From CAZSWR01 sp964610885 (GTDB taxonomy: Bacteria > Bacteroidota > Ignavibacteria > Kapaibacteriales > UBA2268), in assembly GCA_964610885.1 (NCBI GenBank), contig CAZSWR010000002.1, forward strand, positions 1 through 64,000: 64,000 nt of DNA. The letters are read 5' to 3'. Position 1 is the first letter of the stretch, and each line of letters starts with the position of its first letter. A program made the translations under genes and the position numbers. This document shows positions 45,546-55,680 of this stretch, in pieces. A model generated the notes under the pieces. The model was not told the DNA's origin, searched no databases, and saw only the letters and a program-made list of their open reading frames with translations.

Positions 45546-47837
45546 ATGAAATCAATCAAGACTTTTGCCTTAGTGCTTTTCTTTGCCTCATTAGGATTTT
45601 CTCATGCTGCAAGCCCCAAAGCAGCCAATGCCGGAATTAATGCCGGACTGAGCGGGTATGTGGTCGATGAATCGACGAAGGAAACAATTATCAGGGCTTC
45701 GGTCGCAATCAAATCACTGAAAACCGGAAGCTTTACGAACAAGAACGGTTTTTTCTCGATCAATAATATTCCTCCGGGCAAGTATGAAGTAACTGTCAAG
45801 ATGTTGGGATACGAGACAATCACCGAAGAAATCACATTCGAGAAAAGCGATGACATCAGGAAAACCTTCGGGCTGAAGCAAACCGCTGTCCAAGGGCGCG
45901 GCGTCAAGGTGCAGGGCAACCGCACAGAAGAGGAAAAACGAGAAATATCAATCAGCAAAGTCGTTATTCCGGTCGAGCAAATAAAGAATATTAAAATCGG
46001 TGGCGAATCCGATGTGTTTCGTACGCTTCAGTACCTGCCGGGCGTGTTGACCTCTTCGCAGATATCGAGCGCGTTGTTCGTCCGCGGCGGGTCGCCAGAC
46101 CAAAACTTAGTGCTCGTCGATGGTTCGACGGTCTATAATCCCACGCATATTTTTGGGTTCATTTCCACTTTCAATGGCGACGCTATTAAGGACGTCGAAC
46201 TCATTAAGGGCGGATTCCCCGCGGAGTATGGTGGCCGCTTGTCCGCCGTGCTGAACCTTACGCAAAAGGACGGCAACATGGAGAAAGTCCACGGCAATGC
46301 TTCCCTTGGCGTGATATCGTCTCGCGCTTCGCTCGAAGGCCCCAGCCCGATCAAAGGCGGTACGTGGTTCGTCGGAGGCCGCCGCACATATTTCGAGGCT
46401 ATCAAGGCTATTTTGCCCGAAGATGATAAGAATCCCTTGCCTGACTTCAATTTCTACGACTTGAACGCGAAGTACTCGCAAATCCTTAGCGACAACGATA
46501 AGGTGTTCGTCAGCGGATTCATGAGCGCAGACAAGTTTTCGATTGGCAACTATGGAATCAGCATGGATCTTTCGATAAGCAACGAATTGGCATCGGCCCG
46601 TTGGAACCACATATTCAGCTCGAGCCTGTTTTCCACTCTGAACGTAAGCGCCAGCAAATATACTAACAAGTTCCTCGGGGACAATTCCGGATATAAATTC
46701 ATTTTCAATAATTCAATAACTGACTATTCAGCTAAACTCGGTTTTGAATGGTACCTAAACGAAAAAATCACGGTTAAGTCCGGTTTGGATGTTTCAAATT
46801 ATAAGTTCACATATTTGCAAAACTTCTCAGGCAATACCGATTCCACTGTCGATAACAAAAATGGACAGTTGAACATGGCCATTACTGATTGGAACTACGC
46901 CGCCTATGCGCAAGTGAACTACCAAGTGTCGGATCTTCTATCGGTGCAGGCTGGCCTGCGCGAAAGTTATTGGGACCTTAGCGACAAGATTCTTATGGAT
47001 CCGCGGGCCTCGATACGCTATCAACTGCAGGAAAAAGTTGCTATCAAAGCAGCCGCCGGCATTTACCACCAGAGCCTCAGGCTGATTTCCCAACCGGATT
47101 TCCAATTCTTCGATACTTGGTTGCCGAGCGATACCACTTCGCCAGCGAGCCGCGCAGACCACTATATTCTGACAATCGAGACTCAACCGGCTGATAACTT
47201 CGACCTCAATTTTGATTTCTACTACAAACGCATGTATGGAATCGGCGAAATGAATCGCTCCGCATACGAAGGCCGCACAGTATCCTCGCTATTCTACTTC
47301 GGCGATTCATATTCCTACGGTGCTGAGATATTTGCCCAGTACAGGACGGATAGATTCTACGGTTGGTTCGGCTATGCCTTGGGATACATTAGTAACAAAT
47401 TCCCAAATATCAATTATGGCGACGAATACCGCCCGAAATATGACCGCCGCCACGACCTGAAAATCGTTGCCCAATACCAAATCGATGAAAACTGGGAAAT
47501 CGGCGGGACGTTCACTTTCCAATCCGGCCAATCATATACAGCGGCCACTTCGCGATACCAATCCGGCCTTCCCGATATGGAGATTGGCAAAGGCAAATGG
47601 GTCTATTCGCAAAGGAACGGCCTGCGCTTGCCTCCATCGCACCAATTGAACCTGATGGTATCGAAAAAGTTCGACATCTTTGGATTGGATGCAAAGGCAA
47701 CCCTCGATATTTATAACGTGTACAACCACAAGGATATCTGGTTCCGTTACTATGACTTGACGAAATCCAAAGCAGAAGTTACAGACGTTACTCTGTTGCC
47801 GATACTTCCCACGCTTTCGTTCGAGATAAAATTCTAA
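45546..47837 (+). CDS. TonB-dependent outer-membrane receptor with carboxypeptidase-regulatory-like domain
   Basis: 763 residues. Signal peptide (ends SHA), then a CarboxypepD_reg-like domain (about 33-110; GYVVDESTKETIIRASV, GFFSINNIPPGKYEV) and a plug domain (VFRTLQYLPGVLTSSQISSALFVRGGSPDQNLVLVDG). A 22-strand-type beta-barrel follows, ending LSFEIKF with a terminal aromatic. Such receptors import siderophores, cobalamin or other nutrients using TonB energy, or help export. A DUF4249 lipoprotein gene follows 33 bases on, a pairing frequently seen in Bacteroidota. The substrate is unknown. Confidence 0.9.
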   Translation: MKSIKTFALVLFFASLGFSHAASPKAANAGINAGLSGYVVDESTKETIIRASVAIKSLKTGSFTNKNGFFSINNIPPGKYEVTVKMLGYETITEEITFEKSDDIRKTFGLKQTAVQGRGVKVQGNRTEEEKREISISKVVIPVEQIKNIKIGGESDVFRTLQYLPGVLTSSQISSALFVRGGSPDQNLVLVDGSTVYNPTHIFGFISTFNGDAIKDVELIKGGFPAEYGGRLSAVLNLTQKDGNMEKVHGNASLGVISSRASLEGPSPIKGGTWFVGGRRTYFEAIKAILPEDDKNPLPDFNFYDLNAKYSQILSDNDKVFVSGFMSADKFSIGNYGISMDLSISNELASARWNHIFSSSLFSTLNVSASKYTNKFLGDNSGYKFIFNNSITDYSAKLGFEWYLNEKITVKSGLDVSNYKFTYLQNFSGNTDSTVDNKNGQLNMAITDWNYAAYAQVNYQVSDLLSVQAGLRESYWDLSDKILMDPRASIRYQLQEKVAIKAAAGIYHQSLRLISQPDFQFFDTWLPSDTTSPASRADHYILTIETQPADNFDLNFDFYYKRMYGIGEMNRSAYEGRTVSSLFYFGDSYSYGAEIFAQYRTDRFYGWFGYALGYISNKFPNINYGDEYRPKYDRRHDLKIVAQYQIDENWEIGGTFTFQSGQSYTAATSRYQSGLPDMEIGKGKWVYSQRNGLRLPPSHQLNLMVSKKFDIFGLDAKATLDIYNVYNHKDIWFRYYDLTKSKAEVTDVTLLPILPTLSFEIKF

Positions 47838-47870
47838 TTAACCGGATTAATAACAAATTGAAATAAAACT

Positions 47871-48776
47871 ATGAAAAAGAATAAAACTATGAATTTCGGC
47901 AAAAACTTGCTCTTAGTGCTTTCGGTTGTTTTGTCCGGTATGATTATTTCTTCGTGCGAAGACTCGCTGCCGGCCGACTACCAACCCAAAACAATAGTCG
48001 AAGGATACTTGCTCGTGGACAATCCGATTTCTTGCATTCGTGTTATGAAATCACAGCCTGTGCTCGATTCGTTCGACCGATTCAAAAGTGCGATTACCGA
48101 CGCCAAGGTCTATATAGTCGAAGGCGACAACAGAATGGAATTAGTTTTCAATAACGATACTGCCAATCCGGCTTTCACGCTTGCAGACCAAAACTATAAA
48201 GTCAAACCGCTCACCACATATTCGCTCGAGGTGCGAGTAATGGAAAACGGAAAAGAAAAGATCATTACCGGAACCACCACCACACCGAACCGAGTGGAAT
48301 GGGTGCGCCGCGCCAAACGGTTCGAACAATATCCCTTGGATACGGCACACGTCAAACCAAACGATACATGCTCTTGGACAAACGTCGATCGGCCAGTGTA
48401 TTATTTGTTGTCGTGTCGTTGCCTGGACACGCTTGCATACGGAAAATACCTCGATGGCGGCAATCCAAACGAAAAGAACCGCCGTATCTACCGCCCTTGG
48501 GACGACGAAGAAGATCAGAGCAAACACCCCGAAATATCTCAGTGGGCGATGATCTCGGAGAATTCATCACCGGTTGTATGGACGATATTTAAATTCTATG
48601 GACTTCACGAAGTAACGATTTGGGTGCCCGAGGAGAATTTCTTGAAATGGTTCATTCAATACTCTTGGTTCGCCGATTACAACGAAAACACTTCAAGCGT
48701 CAATGGTGGATTCGGGTGGTTCGGAAGCGCCAGCTGCGCAAGGGATACCGTTTTCATACTCAAGAACCAACCGTAG
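47871..48776 (+). CDS. DUF4249 family lipoprotein
   Basis: 301 residues with a lipoprotein signal (LSGMIISSC, Cys29). The family pattern is visible: IVEGYLLVDNPISCIRVMKSQPV, SAITDAKVYIVEGDNRMEL, and LTTYSLEVRVMENGKEKIITGTTTTP. DUF4249 lipoproteins usually sit beside TonB-dependent receptors and may form part of a nutrient-binding outer-membrane complex. Here the receptor gene ends 33 bases upstream and a terminator follows, so this is a two-gene operon. Confidence 0.85.
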   Translation: MKKNKTMNFGKNLLLVLSVVLSGMIISSCEDSLPADYQPKTIVEGYLLVDNPISCIRVMKSQPVLDSFDRFKSAITDAKVYIVEGDNRMELVFNNDTANPAFTLADQNYKVKPLTTYSLEVRVMENGKEKIITGTTTTPNRVEWVRRAKRFEQYPLDTAHVKPNDTCSWTNVDRPVYYLLSCRCLDTLAYGKYLDGGNPNEKNRRIYRPWDDEEDQSKHPEISQWAMISENSSPVVWTIFKFYGLHEVTIWVPEENFLKWFIQYSWFADYNENTSSVNGGFGWFGSASCARDTVFILKNQP

Positions 48777-48826
48777 CAATTCAGAGAATCAGTGTTTCAA
48801 AATTGATATACGTCCCAAATTTCCCA

Positions 48827-48866
48827 AGCCCTTCCGCAAGGCAATTCTTTCGGAAGGGCTACTTTT
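48827..48866 (+). terminator. Terminator of the TonB/DUF4249 operon
   Basis: AGCCCTTCCG (48827-48836) and CGGAAGGGCT (48851-48860) form a 10-bp stem, followed by ACTTTT. Confidence 0.7.
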
Positions 48867-48875
48867 ATGAATTCG

Positions 48876-48928
48876 ACGAATGACTTCCGATAAACATGTT
48901 TTCATACTCCCTTCTCCCGACGGGAATG
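48876..48928. repeat. 52-bp repeat, copy 1
   Basis: About 52 bases beginning CGACGAATGACTTCCG and ending CTTCTCCCGACGGGA are identical to a stretch beginning near 58697. Both lie between genes. Confidence 0.7.
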
Positions 48929-49073
48929 TAATATCAATTTCATAAATACATGAAAATGTAATTGGTTGTTGAATGTTGATGTTAATTAATAAGGTGTTGC
49001 AGTCTCCACTTATTAGATTGAAGTTTAAGATTCTGTGAATCATTTGAAAGAGCAACTAATTCTATGCCTATAT

Positions 49074-49769
49074 TCAGTTTTCGGGATCATCAGAAAACAG
49101 GTATCCCACGCCGGAAACTGTTTTAATATACTTAGGTTTGCCGGGTTCGGATTCAATTTTTTTCCTCAGTTGGCCCAGGAAGACTCGCAAATACTGAGTT
49201 TCATCGGCAAATGGGCTTCCCCAGATGCTTTCGAGTATCTGCTTGTGGGTCAGTACTTTGCCAATATTGTTGAATAGTAATTTGAATATTGCATACTCTG
49301 TTGATGTCAGTTGTATGATTCTTCCGTTTTTCTTTAGCACTCTCGACGATAGATTCAGTTCAAACTCGCCGTAGGTTTTGACTGACGATTCGCTGACACT
49401 GTCTTTGTGCCTAAGTGCCACGCGAATCCTGGCCATTAGTTCACCGGAATGAAATGGCTTGGTAATATAATCGTCGGCGCCTGAATCGAGAAGTTTGATC
49501 TTATCCATTTCTGTGCTTCTAACTGAAAGAATGATGATCGGCGCAGAACACCATTCTTTTATTTCATTTAATACTTCAATTCCTTCCATGTCGGGCAAAT
49601 TGAGGTCGAGAAGCACTAATTCAGGTATATGCGAGGCTGCCAACAATAATCCTGATTTGCCTGTATCGGCAATTATGACTTCGAAATCATTAGCCTCTAA
49701 AGTCAGTTTCAGCAGCCTACAGATCTGTGGTTCGTCGTCAATGACTAATATTTTAGTTTTGTTGCTCAT
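49074..49769 (-). CDS. kdpE: KdpE response regulator
   Basis: 231 residues of the OmpR/PhoB type. The receiver domain (1-120) has acidic residues D11/D12, phospho-acceptor D55 (VLLDLNLPD) and a YITKPF lysine. The C-terminal winged helix has LTSTEYAIFKLL and YIKTVSGVGYLF. KdpE switches on kdp genes when potassium is scarce. The start overlaps the end of kdpD by 17 bases, and the gene is last in the minus-strand kdp cluster. Confidence 0.92.
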   Translation of the reverse strand: MSNKTKILVIDDEPQICRLLKLTLEANDFEVIIADTGKSGLLLAASHIPELVLLDLNLPDMEGIEVLNEIKEWCSAPIIILSVRSTEMDKIKLLDSGADDYITKPFHSGELMARIRVALRHKDSVSESSVKTYGEFELNLSSRVLKKNGRIIQLTSTEYAIFKLLFNNIGKVLTHKQILESIWGSPFADETQYLRVFLGQLRKKIESEPGKPKYIKTVSGVGYLFSDDPEN

Positions 49770-52386
49770 ACAATGGTAAAAGTATTTCGAAAATTAAGCC
49801 TGAAGGGATGTTGCTTCTGACGGAGATTTGACCCTTGTGAGCTTCGATGAAGCCCTTTGCTATGGACAATCCCAGGCCGCAACCGCCCCGTTTCGAACCA
49901 AGCGGCCTATAAAACTTCTCGAACAATCTTGGCAATTCATTCGAGTTCAATCCATGTCCGTTGTCACGGATTGAAATCATTAATTTGCCGGGAGCGTTTT
50001 CTGTTGTTATCGAAATCGAACTTCCTTCGGGCGTATAGGTTAATTCATTTAGGATAATATTGAATAATGCCTGCGTCATCAAGCCATAGTCGGCGTTGAT
50101 TGTATCGATTTCCGCTCGGAATTCGGTCGAAATTGAATAGCCGGCCGATTTGTCCCGGAGCTGGTTCAACACTTCGAGAATTAGTTCCTGTGCGCTGTAT
50201 GGTTCGGTGTTCAATTGAAGCTTGCCCGATTCCAACCTTGAAATATCAAGCAGATTCTCGACCAGCAGGTTCAACCTGTTCGAGGCAACGAACATCTCGT
50301 TCGCAAATTTTTTGACTAATTCCGAATTCTGAGCAATGTTATTATCCAATATACTCGTCGACGAACCGGTAATAACGGCAATTGGCGTGCGGAATTCATG
50401 CGAGATGGAATCGATCAATGTGTTGTACAACCTGCTGGTTTCTTGGTCGATGGAAATCTGTTTGAGCTGCTCTTCGGCCTCTTCCTTTTCGTAGAAACTC
50501 GTTAATTGTTCGAGGAAATTCACAATTAAGTTCTCTTCTTCAATCAGCAATTTTTTCTCCAGAATGAGGCAGAACAAACCAATTATTGACTTCTTTGAGT
50601 TCACGGGAAAGTACTGCGCAATCGCATCGGGAAGGTTGTTGGTGAATTTGCCGGCGATTCTGTTGTTGTCCAAGGCCCACCTGCCGATAGCTAATTCTTT
50701 GTTGTCGAAATGAATTGAATCGCTTGAAGATTTTATCTGCTCCATATTCCTGTCGAAAAAAACAACATTCGAGGAAGTGTGCTTATAGATGTGCTTGATC
50801 GTAACATCGATTGCTTCGGCCTTGTTGGAGCAAGACGACAAATCCTTCGTAAAGCCCAGTAAAGCCAGGGAGGTCTTCTCTCTGGCCAGTACCAATAATC
50901 GCTGTTTTTTCACCCTTGAAACAAGCAATCCCGAAGTCAGGGCAATTCCAAAATTCAATAAAAGAGTGAGTACGTCATGGAGTTGGCCTATTTCAAAGGT
51001 GAACAAAGGCGGGATAAAGAAGAAATTCCAAATTAGTGAGTTCAATATTGCTGCGAAAATAATCGCTCTCCTGCCCGCATAGAATGGGATCAGCATAAGA
51101 TTGAGCAGCTGGATTAATCCCACAGATTGGTAGCCCAAATAATTCGTGAAGGGATAGCACAAGATTGAGACAGTCAAGACCGATGCCAAAGGGAATACAT
51201 AGTCTTTTGCTGATGTTGCTTGTTCCTTTCTGGATTGATGCTTAACTTTTTTCGAATCGACCTGTTCGGGGCGAATGATGTAAATATCGATATTTCCGCT
51301 CTCGGAAATCAGCCGATCCAAATAATTATCTCTTTTTAAGTAATTGAGTATGCTGTACTTCGTAGGTTTCCCGATGATTATCTGGCTGATGTTGTTCTTC
51401 AGGGCAAATACAAGAAGTCCATCGACGAGGTCTGTATTGGCAGTTGTGATAACTTCTGCACCCAATTCTTTGGCCAATCGGAGATTCTTCTCGAGTTGTT
51501 CGATTTGCAAGTCGGTCTCTTTTATGTCCGTTTTAACATAAACAGCATACCATTTTGTCTTCAGGGCATAAGCCATTCTGCGTGTCCATTTGATCAACTC
51601 AATCGAGAATGGGCTGGAGCCAACAGCGACCATGAGCTTGTCGGCGGCTTTCCAAGGTCCTGTTATGTTTTTCTCGCTCATGTAGTTAACCAAATCGCTA
51701 TCAACCTTTTCGGCTGTGAGTCGCAAAGCCATTTCCCTTAGCGAAATCAGGTTCCCGGCCTTGAAGAAGTTATTGGAGGCCAGCTGAGCTTTGTCGGCTA
51801 CGTAAACCTTGCCGTCAGACAGCCTTTGCAGCAATTCCTCGATGGGCAAATCAATCAACTCGATGTTTTCGGCAATCTCTATGATTGAATCCGGTACGGT
51901 TTCTTTGATGTTGATTCCCGTAATTTGCTCAACAGTTTTGCTTCGGCTTTCGATATGCTGCACGTTAATCGTCGTTAGGACGTGGATACCATGCTCCATC
52001 AATTCGAGCACATCCTGGTACCTTTTCGAGTGCTTCGACCCCGGTATATTGGAGTGCGCAAGCTCGTCCACCAACACGAAATCCGGTTTTAGTTCGACAG
52101 TTTTCTCCAAGTCGAATTCTTCGGCAACCATTCCTTTGTAATTAATCTTTTTCCTCGGAATGATTTCAAATCCTGTCAGCAACTTTTCGGTCTCGGAACG
52201 GCCGTGAGTCTCGACGTAGCCGATTGCCACTCGATACCCCGCGTCCATCAGTTCCTTCGCGTGGAGCAGCATTGAGTAGGTTTTGCCAACGCCGGCGCAC
52301 ATCCCAAAGAAGATTTTCAAGTTGCCATTTTTCTTCTTGGTTTCTGTAGCATTGATTCTGGCCAATATTTCGTCTGGAGTGGTCAT
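49753..52386 (-). CDS. kdpD: KdpD potassium/turgor sensor kinase
   Basis: 877 residues, full length. Domains in order: KdpD N-terminal ATP-binding domain (GMCAGVGKTYSMLL Walker A; DFVLVDELAHSN Walker B); a Usp-like domain (about 245-370); four membrane helices (about 395-500); a GAF-like segment; HisKA with SHEFRTPIAVITG; and an ATPase domain with GCGLGLSIAKGF. It senses low potassium or ionic strength and phosphorylates KdpE. Its ATG overlaps the kdpC stop (ATGA type), so translation is coupled through the cluster. Confidence 0.93.
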   Translation of the reverse strand: MTTPDEILARINATETKKKNGNLKIFFGMCAGVGKTYSMLLHAKELMDAGYRVAIGYVETHGRSETEKLLTGFEIIPRKKINYKGMVAEEFDLEKTVELKPDFVLVDELAHSNIPGSKHSKRYQDVLELMEHGIHVLTTINVQHIESRSKTVEQITGINIKETVPDSIIEIAENIELIDLPIEELLQRLSDGKVYVADKAQLASNNFFKAGNLISLREMALRLTAEKVDSDLVNYMSEKNITGPWKAADKLMVAVGSSPFSIELIKWTRRMAYALKTKWYAVYVKTDIKETDLQIEQLEKNLRLAKELGAEVITTANTDLVDGLLVFALKNNISQIIIGKPTKYSILNYLKRDNYLDRLISESGNIDIYIIRPEQVDSKKVKHQSRKEQATSAKDYVFPLASVLTVSILCYPFTNYLGYQSVGLIQLLNLMLIPFYAGRRAIIFAAILNSLIWNFFFIPPLFTFEIGQLHDVLTLLLNFGIALTSGLLVSRVKKQRLLVLAREKTSLALLGFTKDLSSCSNKAEAIDVTIKHIYKHTSSNVVFFDRNMEQIKSSSDSIHFDNKELAIGRWALDNNRIAGKFTNNLPDAIAQYFPVNSKKSIIGLFCLILEKKLLIEEENLIVNFLEQLTSFYEKEEAEEQLKQISIDQETSRLYNTLIDSISHEFRTPIAVITGSSTSILDNNIAQNSELVKKFANEMFVASNRLNLLVENLLDISRLESGKLQLNTEPYSAQELILEVLNQLRDKSAGYSISTEFRAEIDTINADYGLMTQALFNIILNELTYTPEGSSISITTENAPGKLMISIRDNGHGLNSNELPRLFEKFYRPLGSKRGGCGLGLSIAKGFIEAHKGQISVRSNIPSGLIFEILLPLYEQQN

Positions 52387-52958
52387 TTCGCAAATTCAAT
52401 GAGTTTGATATTCAGTTCCAACACGTTCACTTTCGGTTCTCCGAAGATACGAAGGCTCCTGTCCTCAATAGACGAATTAACCAATGTTTTTAAGTTTTGT
52501 TTCTGAAATTCGTTGAAATGCCTTCTTTCGGAGATCCGATCGACTTGGAACAGGGCCGCTTCCGGGGAGATGTGCGGATCCACGCCGCTACCGGACGCAA
52601 AGAGCAGATCCTTTGGCACATCGTTGATATTCACTGCCGCGTGATACATCTTGAGTGTGTCGATCCTTGCCGCAATGGCTTCCTTCATTCTTGTTCCAAT
52701 CGGATTTAAATTGCTTCCGCCAGACGGCATCGGCTCCGAAGATACTGCCGAAGGCCGACCCCAGAAGAATTCAGGGCCGGAGAATCGTTGCCCCAACAAC
52801 TCGCTCCCAATTATACAGCCATCACGAGTAATCAAAGAGCCATTGGTTTTCTCGTTGAAGCAAACTATTCCAAATAAATAGATTGACAATGGATAGATAA
52901 TACCCACTATCAAAGTCAATAGAAGGAACAGTTTGGCCGCTATTATTATATTCTTCAT
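52383..52958 (-). CDS. kdpC: KdpC potassium-transporting ATPase subunit
   Basis: 191 residues with one N-terminal membrane helix (LFLLLTLIVGIIYPLSIYLFGIV) and the family motifs GSELLGQRFSGPEFFWGRPSA and FASGSGVDPHISPEAALFQVDRI. KdpC joins KdpA and KdpB in the inner-membrane Kdp pump and raises its ATP affinity. It overlaps kdpD by 4 bases and lies 11 bases after a lipoprotein gene not found in standard kdp operons. Confidence 0.93.
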   Translation of the reverse strand: MKNIIIAAKLFLLLTLIVGIIYPLSIYLFGIVCFNEKTNGSLITRDGCIIGSELLGQRFSGPEFFWGRPSAVSSEPMPSGGSNLNPIGTRMKEAIAARIDTLKMYHAAVNINDVPKDLLFASGSGVDPHISPEAALFQVDRISERRHFNEFQKQNLKTLVNSSIEDRSLRIFGEPKVNVLELNIKLIEFAK

Positions 52959-52969
52959 TTCTGCCTCCT

Positions 52970-53452
52970 TTATTTGTCCAGCCTGTCCAAGATGGTGTTT
53001 TCAAAGACGCCTTTGGACGCTTCAACAATCTCGATTTCGTTGTCAAATGAAAACTTACCTCTTGGTATTTCTTGATTGCATTTCAAGAAAAACTTAGTAT
53101 TAATAATGACTCTACACTCTTCATTGCTCATTGGAACGATTTGAATCTTCGTCGTATCAAAAAATCGGGACAATGTCGTTATGTGATTGTACTCTTGAGT
53201 GCTGACAAGTGTTTTTAGCTTCTCGAGCGACAAGTCTCCCGCGGCTGTTATCAATCCGGCATTCTGGTCCGAATCGACGACTGTATGGCCAATGTCGGAG
53301 AGTATTGTCGGTAAATCATTCCAAACGGATGACTTACTCTTATTAATAATTCGATAGTTCTTCGAGAAATTCGAGTATTCATCGTGTTCGTTCCTGCTGC
53401 AAGACAGGAACAGAATACTCAGAATAATGCCGTATTTAATTAACTTTTTCAT
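52970..53452 (-). CDS. Lipoprotein encoded inside the kdp operon, unrecognised
   Basis: 160 residues with a clear lipoprotein signal (LSILFLSC, Cys18). The mature part has a W-x-D-L-P-T-I-L-S-D-I-G-H-T-V-V-D-S-D stretch followed by AGLITAAGDLSL, a pattern seen in BamC-like and related envelope lipoproteins (W...L...G...D...G.I). It lies between kdpB (7 bases upstream) and kdpC (11 bases downstream) on the same strand, with no promoter between, so it is made along with the pump. Standard kdp operons run kdpB-kdpC directly. A periplasmic or outer-membrane role in potassium uptake or sensing is possible; that is inference. Confidence 0.7.
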   Translation of the reverse strand: MKKLIKYGIILSILFLSCSRNEHDEYSNFSKNYRIINKSKSSVWNDLPTILSDIGHTVVDSDQNAGLITAAGDLSLEKLKTLVSTQEYNHITTLSRFFDTTKIQIVPMSNEECRVIINTKFFLKCNQEIPRGKFSFDNEIEIVEASKGVFENTILDRLDK

Positions 53453-53459
53453 GACAATC

Positions 53460-55562
53460 TCATATTAAATGTAGAACTTCAATTAGTGTATCAATTGCTT
53501 TTATACCGAGGAAAGGCACCAATACGCCACCCACTCCGTAAATGAAAATATTCCGCCTCAGAATCGAAGATGCGCTTCTCGGTTCATATTTGACGCCCTT
53601 CAGCGCAAGTGGAATCAATGCTACGATTATGAGTGCGTTAAAAATTATCGAACTCAAAACGGCGCTCTCGGGGCTGGCCAGGTGCATAATGTTCAATTTC
53701 GACAGCGCTCCCGTACCATTAATGACATACAGAGAACCGAATATCGCGGGCAGAATTGCAAAATACTTCGCTACGTCGTTTGCAATGCTGAACGTCGTCA
53801 GCGCTCCGCGTGTCATTAGTAATTGCTTGCCAATTTCGACCACGTCAATTAGTTTCGTCGGGTTGGAATCGAGATCCACCATGTTCCCTGCTTCGCGCGC
53901 GGCTTGGGTTCCCGAGTTCATGGCAACGCCAACGTCGGCTTGCGCGAGGGCCGGAGCGTCGTTAGTGCCATCGCCAATCATGGCAACAAGTTTGCCTTCG
54001 GCCTGCTCGTGGCGGATTCTGTTTAATTTATCCTCGGGCGTCGCCTCGGCAATAAAATCATCAACACCGGCCTCGGCAGCGATGGAAACTGCCGTCAAGG
54101 GGTTGTCTCCGGTGATCATTACCGTCTTGATGCCCATTTTTCTCAGCTTCTCGAAGCGCTCCTTGATCCCTCCTTTGACGACATCTTTCAGCCTGATCAC
54201 GCCCAAGATTTTGTCGCCCTCGCACACGACGAGCGGTGTGGAACCTTCGGAGGCAACGTCCTCGACAATTTTATCTATTTCCGTCGGGCACTCGCCACCG
54301 ATTTCGCAGACGTAGCTTTTGATTGATTCGGCTGCTCCTTTCCGTATCCGAATCTCTTTGCCTCCTTTTTTGATATCGACTCCGCTCATCTTGGTTTGGG
54401 CGGTGAAAGGGATAAACGTGAGCGACGAATCCTCGATTTGTTTGCCCCTCAGGTTGAATTCCTTCTTGGCAAGGACCAGGATTGAGCGCCCCTCGGGTGT
54501 GTCGTCCGAAAGCGAAGACAATTGCGCCCGCTCGGCAAGGTAGTTCACATCGACCCCTTTGACTGGAATGAACTCCGAAGCCATTCTGTTGCCCAACGTG
54601 ATGGTGCCGGTTTTGTCGAGCAACAAGACGTCCACGTCGCCAGCGGCTTCGACGGCTTTTCCGCTCTTCGCGATAATGTTGCGTTTCGTCAGGCGGTCGA
54701 TTCCGCTTATGCCGATAGCGTTCAATAGTCCGCTGATAGTCGTGGGGATCAGGCAAACGATAAGCGAAATCAGAATCGGCAGGCTCAATCGCGATTCAGT
54801 TTGGCCCGATGCGTTCATTGCATATAGCTCGAATGGCTTCAGCGTGAAGACTGCGATCAGGAAAATTATCGTCATCCCGCTCAAAAGAATTGTCAAAGCG
54901 ATTTCGTTAGGCGTCTTTTGGCGTTTGGCGCCTTCGACGAGCGCGATCATTTTGTCGAGGAAAGTATCGCCGGGCATCGACGTGATCTGTATGATAATTC
55001 TGTCGCTTATCACTTTGGTCCCGCCGGTAACGGCCGAGCGGTCGCCGCCACTTTCGCGGATGACCGGTGCGGATTCGCCTGTGATTGCCGATTCATCCAC
55101 GCTGGCAATGCCGTCCACAATATCGCCATCGCCCGGGATGGTGTCCCCGGCCTCGCACACGACGAGGTCGCCAGTTTTCAGTTCTGACGAGAGGATTTTC
55201 TGTTCGGCGATTCCTTCAAACGCTGCAACGCCCTTTGTCATATTGGGATTAGAGATTTTCCGCGCGTATGTATTCGTCCTCATTTTGCGCAGTGTGTCGG
55301 CTTGGGCTTTGCCGCGGCCCTCGGCGATCGCCTCCGAAAAGTTAGCGAAGAGAACCGTGAACCACAGCCAGAGCGATATTTGCAGATTGAATCCCGACCA
55401 ATCCACGGCTGTTATAACTGTCGTGATCACGGCTCCAATAAAGACGATGAACATAATCGGGTTTTTGATTTGCTTTGCCGGACTCATTTTTCGGAAAGAA
55501 TCGCCCACGGCGGCTGAAATCAGCTTTTTATCGAATGTTTTTGTTTGATTTTTCATTTTCAT
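53460..55562 (-). CDS. kdpB: KdpB potassium-transporting P-type ATPase subunit
   Basis: 700 residues. I start at the ATG at 55562 (AGGAAGA upstream); an in-frame start 30 bases earlier is less likely. P-type ATPase motifs: TGESAPVIRES in the actuator domain, the phosphorylated aspartate in DKTGTIT, MITGDNPLTA and MIGDGTNDAPALAQADVG. KdpB hydrolyses ATP to drive potassium uptake through KdpA. It should directly follow kdpA, but about 1060 bases with a RAYT gene and palindromes now lie between them. Confidence 0.94.
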   Translation of the reverse strand: MKMKNQTKTFDKKLISAAVGDSFRKMSPAKQIKNPIMFIVFIGAVITTVITAVDWSGFNLQISLWLWFTVLFANFSEAIAEGRGKAQADTLRKMRTNTYARKISNPNMTKGVAAFEGIAEQKILSSELKTGDLVVCEAGDTIPGDGDIVDGIASVDESAITGESAPVIRESGGDRSAVTGGTKVISDRIIIQITSMPGDTFLDKMIALVEGAKRQKTPNEIALTILLSGMTIIFLIAVFTLKPFELYAMNASGQTESRLSLPILISLIVCLIPTTISGLLNAIGISGIDRLTKRNIIAKSGKAVEAAGDVDVLLLDKTGTITLGNRMASEFIPVKGVDVNYLAERAQLSSLSDDTPEGRSILVLAKKEFNLRGKQIEDSSLTFIPFTAQTKMSGVDIKKGGKEIRIRKGAAESIKSYVCEIGGECPTEIDKIVEDVASEGSTPLVVCEGDKILGVIRLKDVVKGGIKERFEKLRKMGIKTVMITGDNPLTAVSIAAEAGVDDFIAEATPEDKLNRIRHEQAEGKLVAMIGDGTNDAPALAQADVGVAMNSGTQAAREAGNMVDLDSNPTKLIDVVEIGKQLLMTRGALTTFSIANDVAKYFAILPAIFGSLYVINGTGALSKLNIMHLASPESAVLSSIIFNALIIVALIPLALKGVKYEPRSASSILRRNIFIYGVGGVLVPFLGIKAIDTLIEVLHLI

Positions 55563-55680
55563 TCTTCCTGTCGTTACACACTCACGCTGCAAACTTATCC
55601 GAATTGATATATGTATGAAATATGGACATGGCCGGGATTTATAAAGATTTTGTAAAGAAGAGAGAACGGAAATGTCAGAC

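Noticed and set aside
53542..55548. Long plus-strand open frames opposite kdpB
   Set aside because: They are antisense shadows produced by the GC-biased third positions of kdpB; no protein features.
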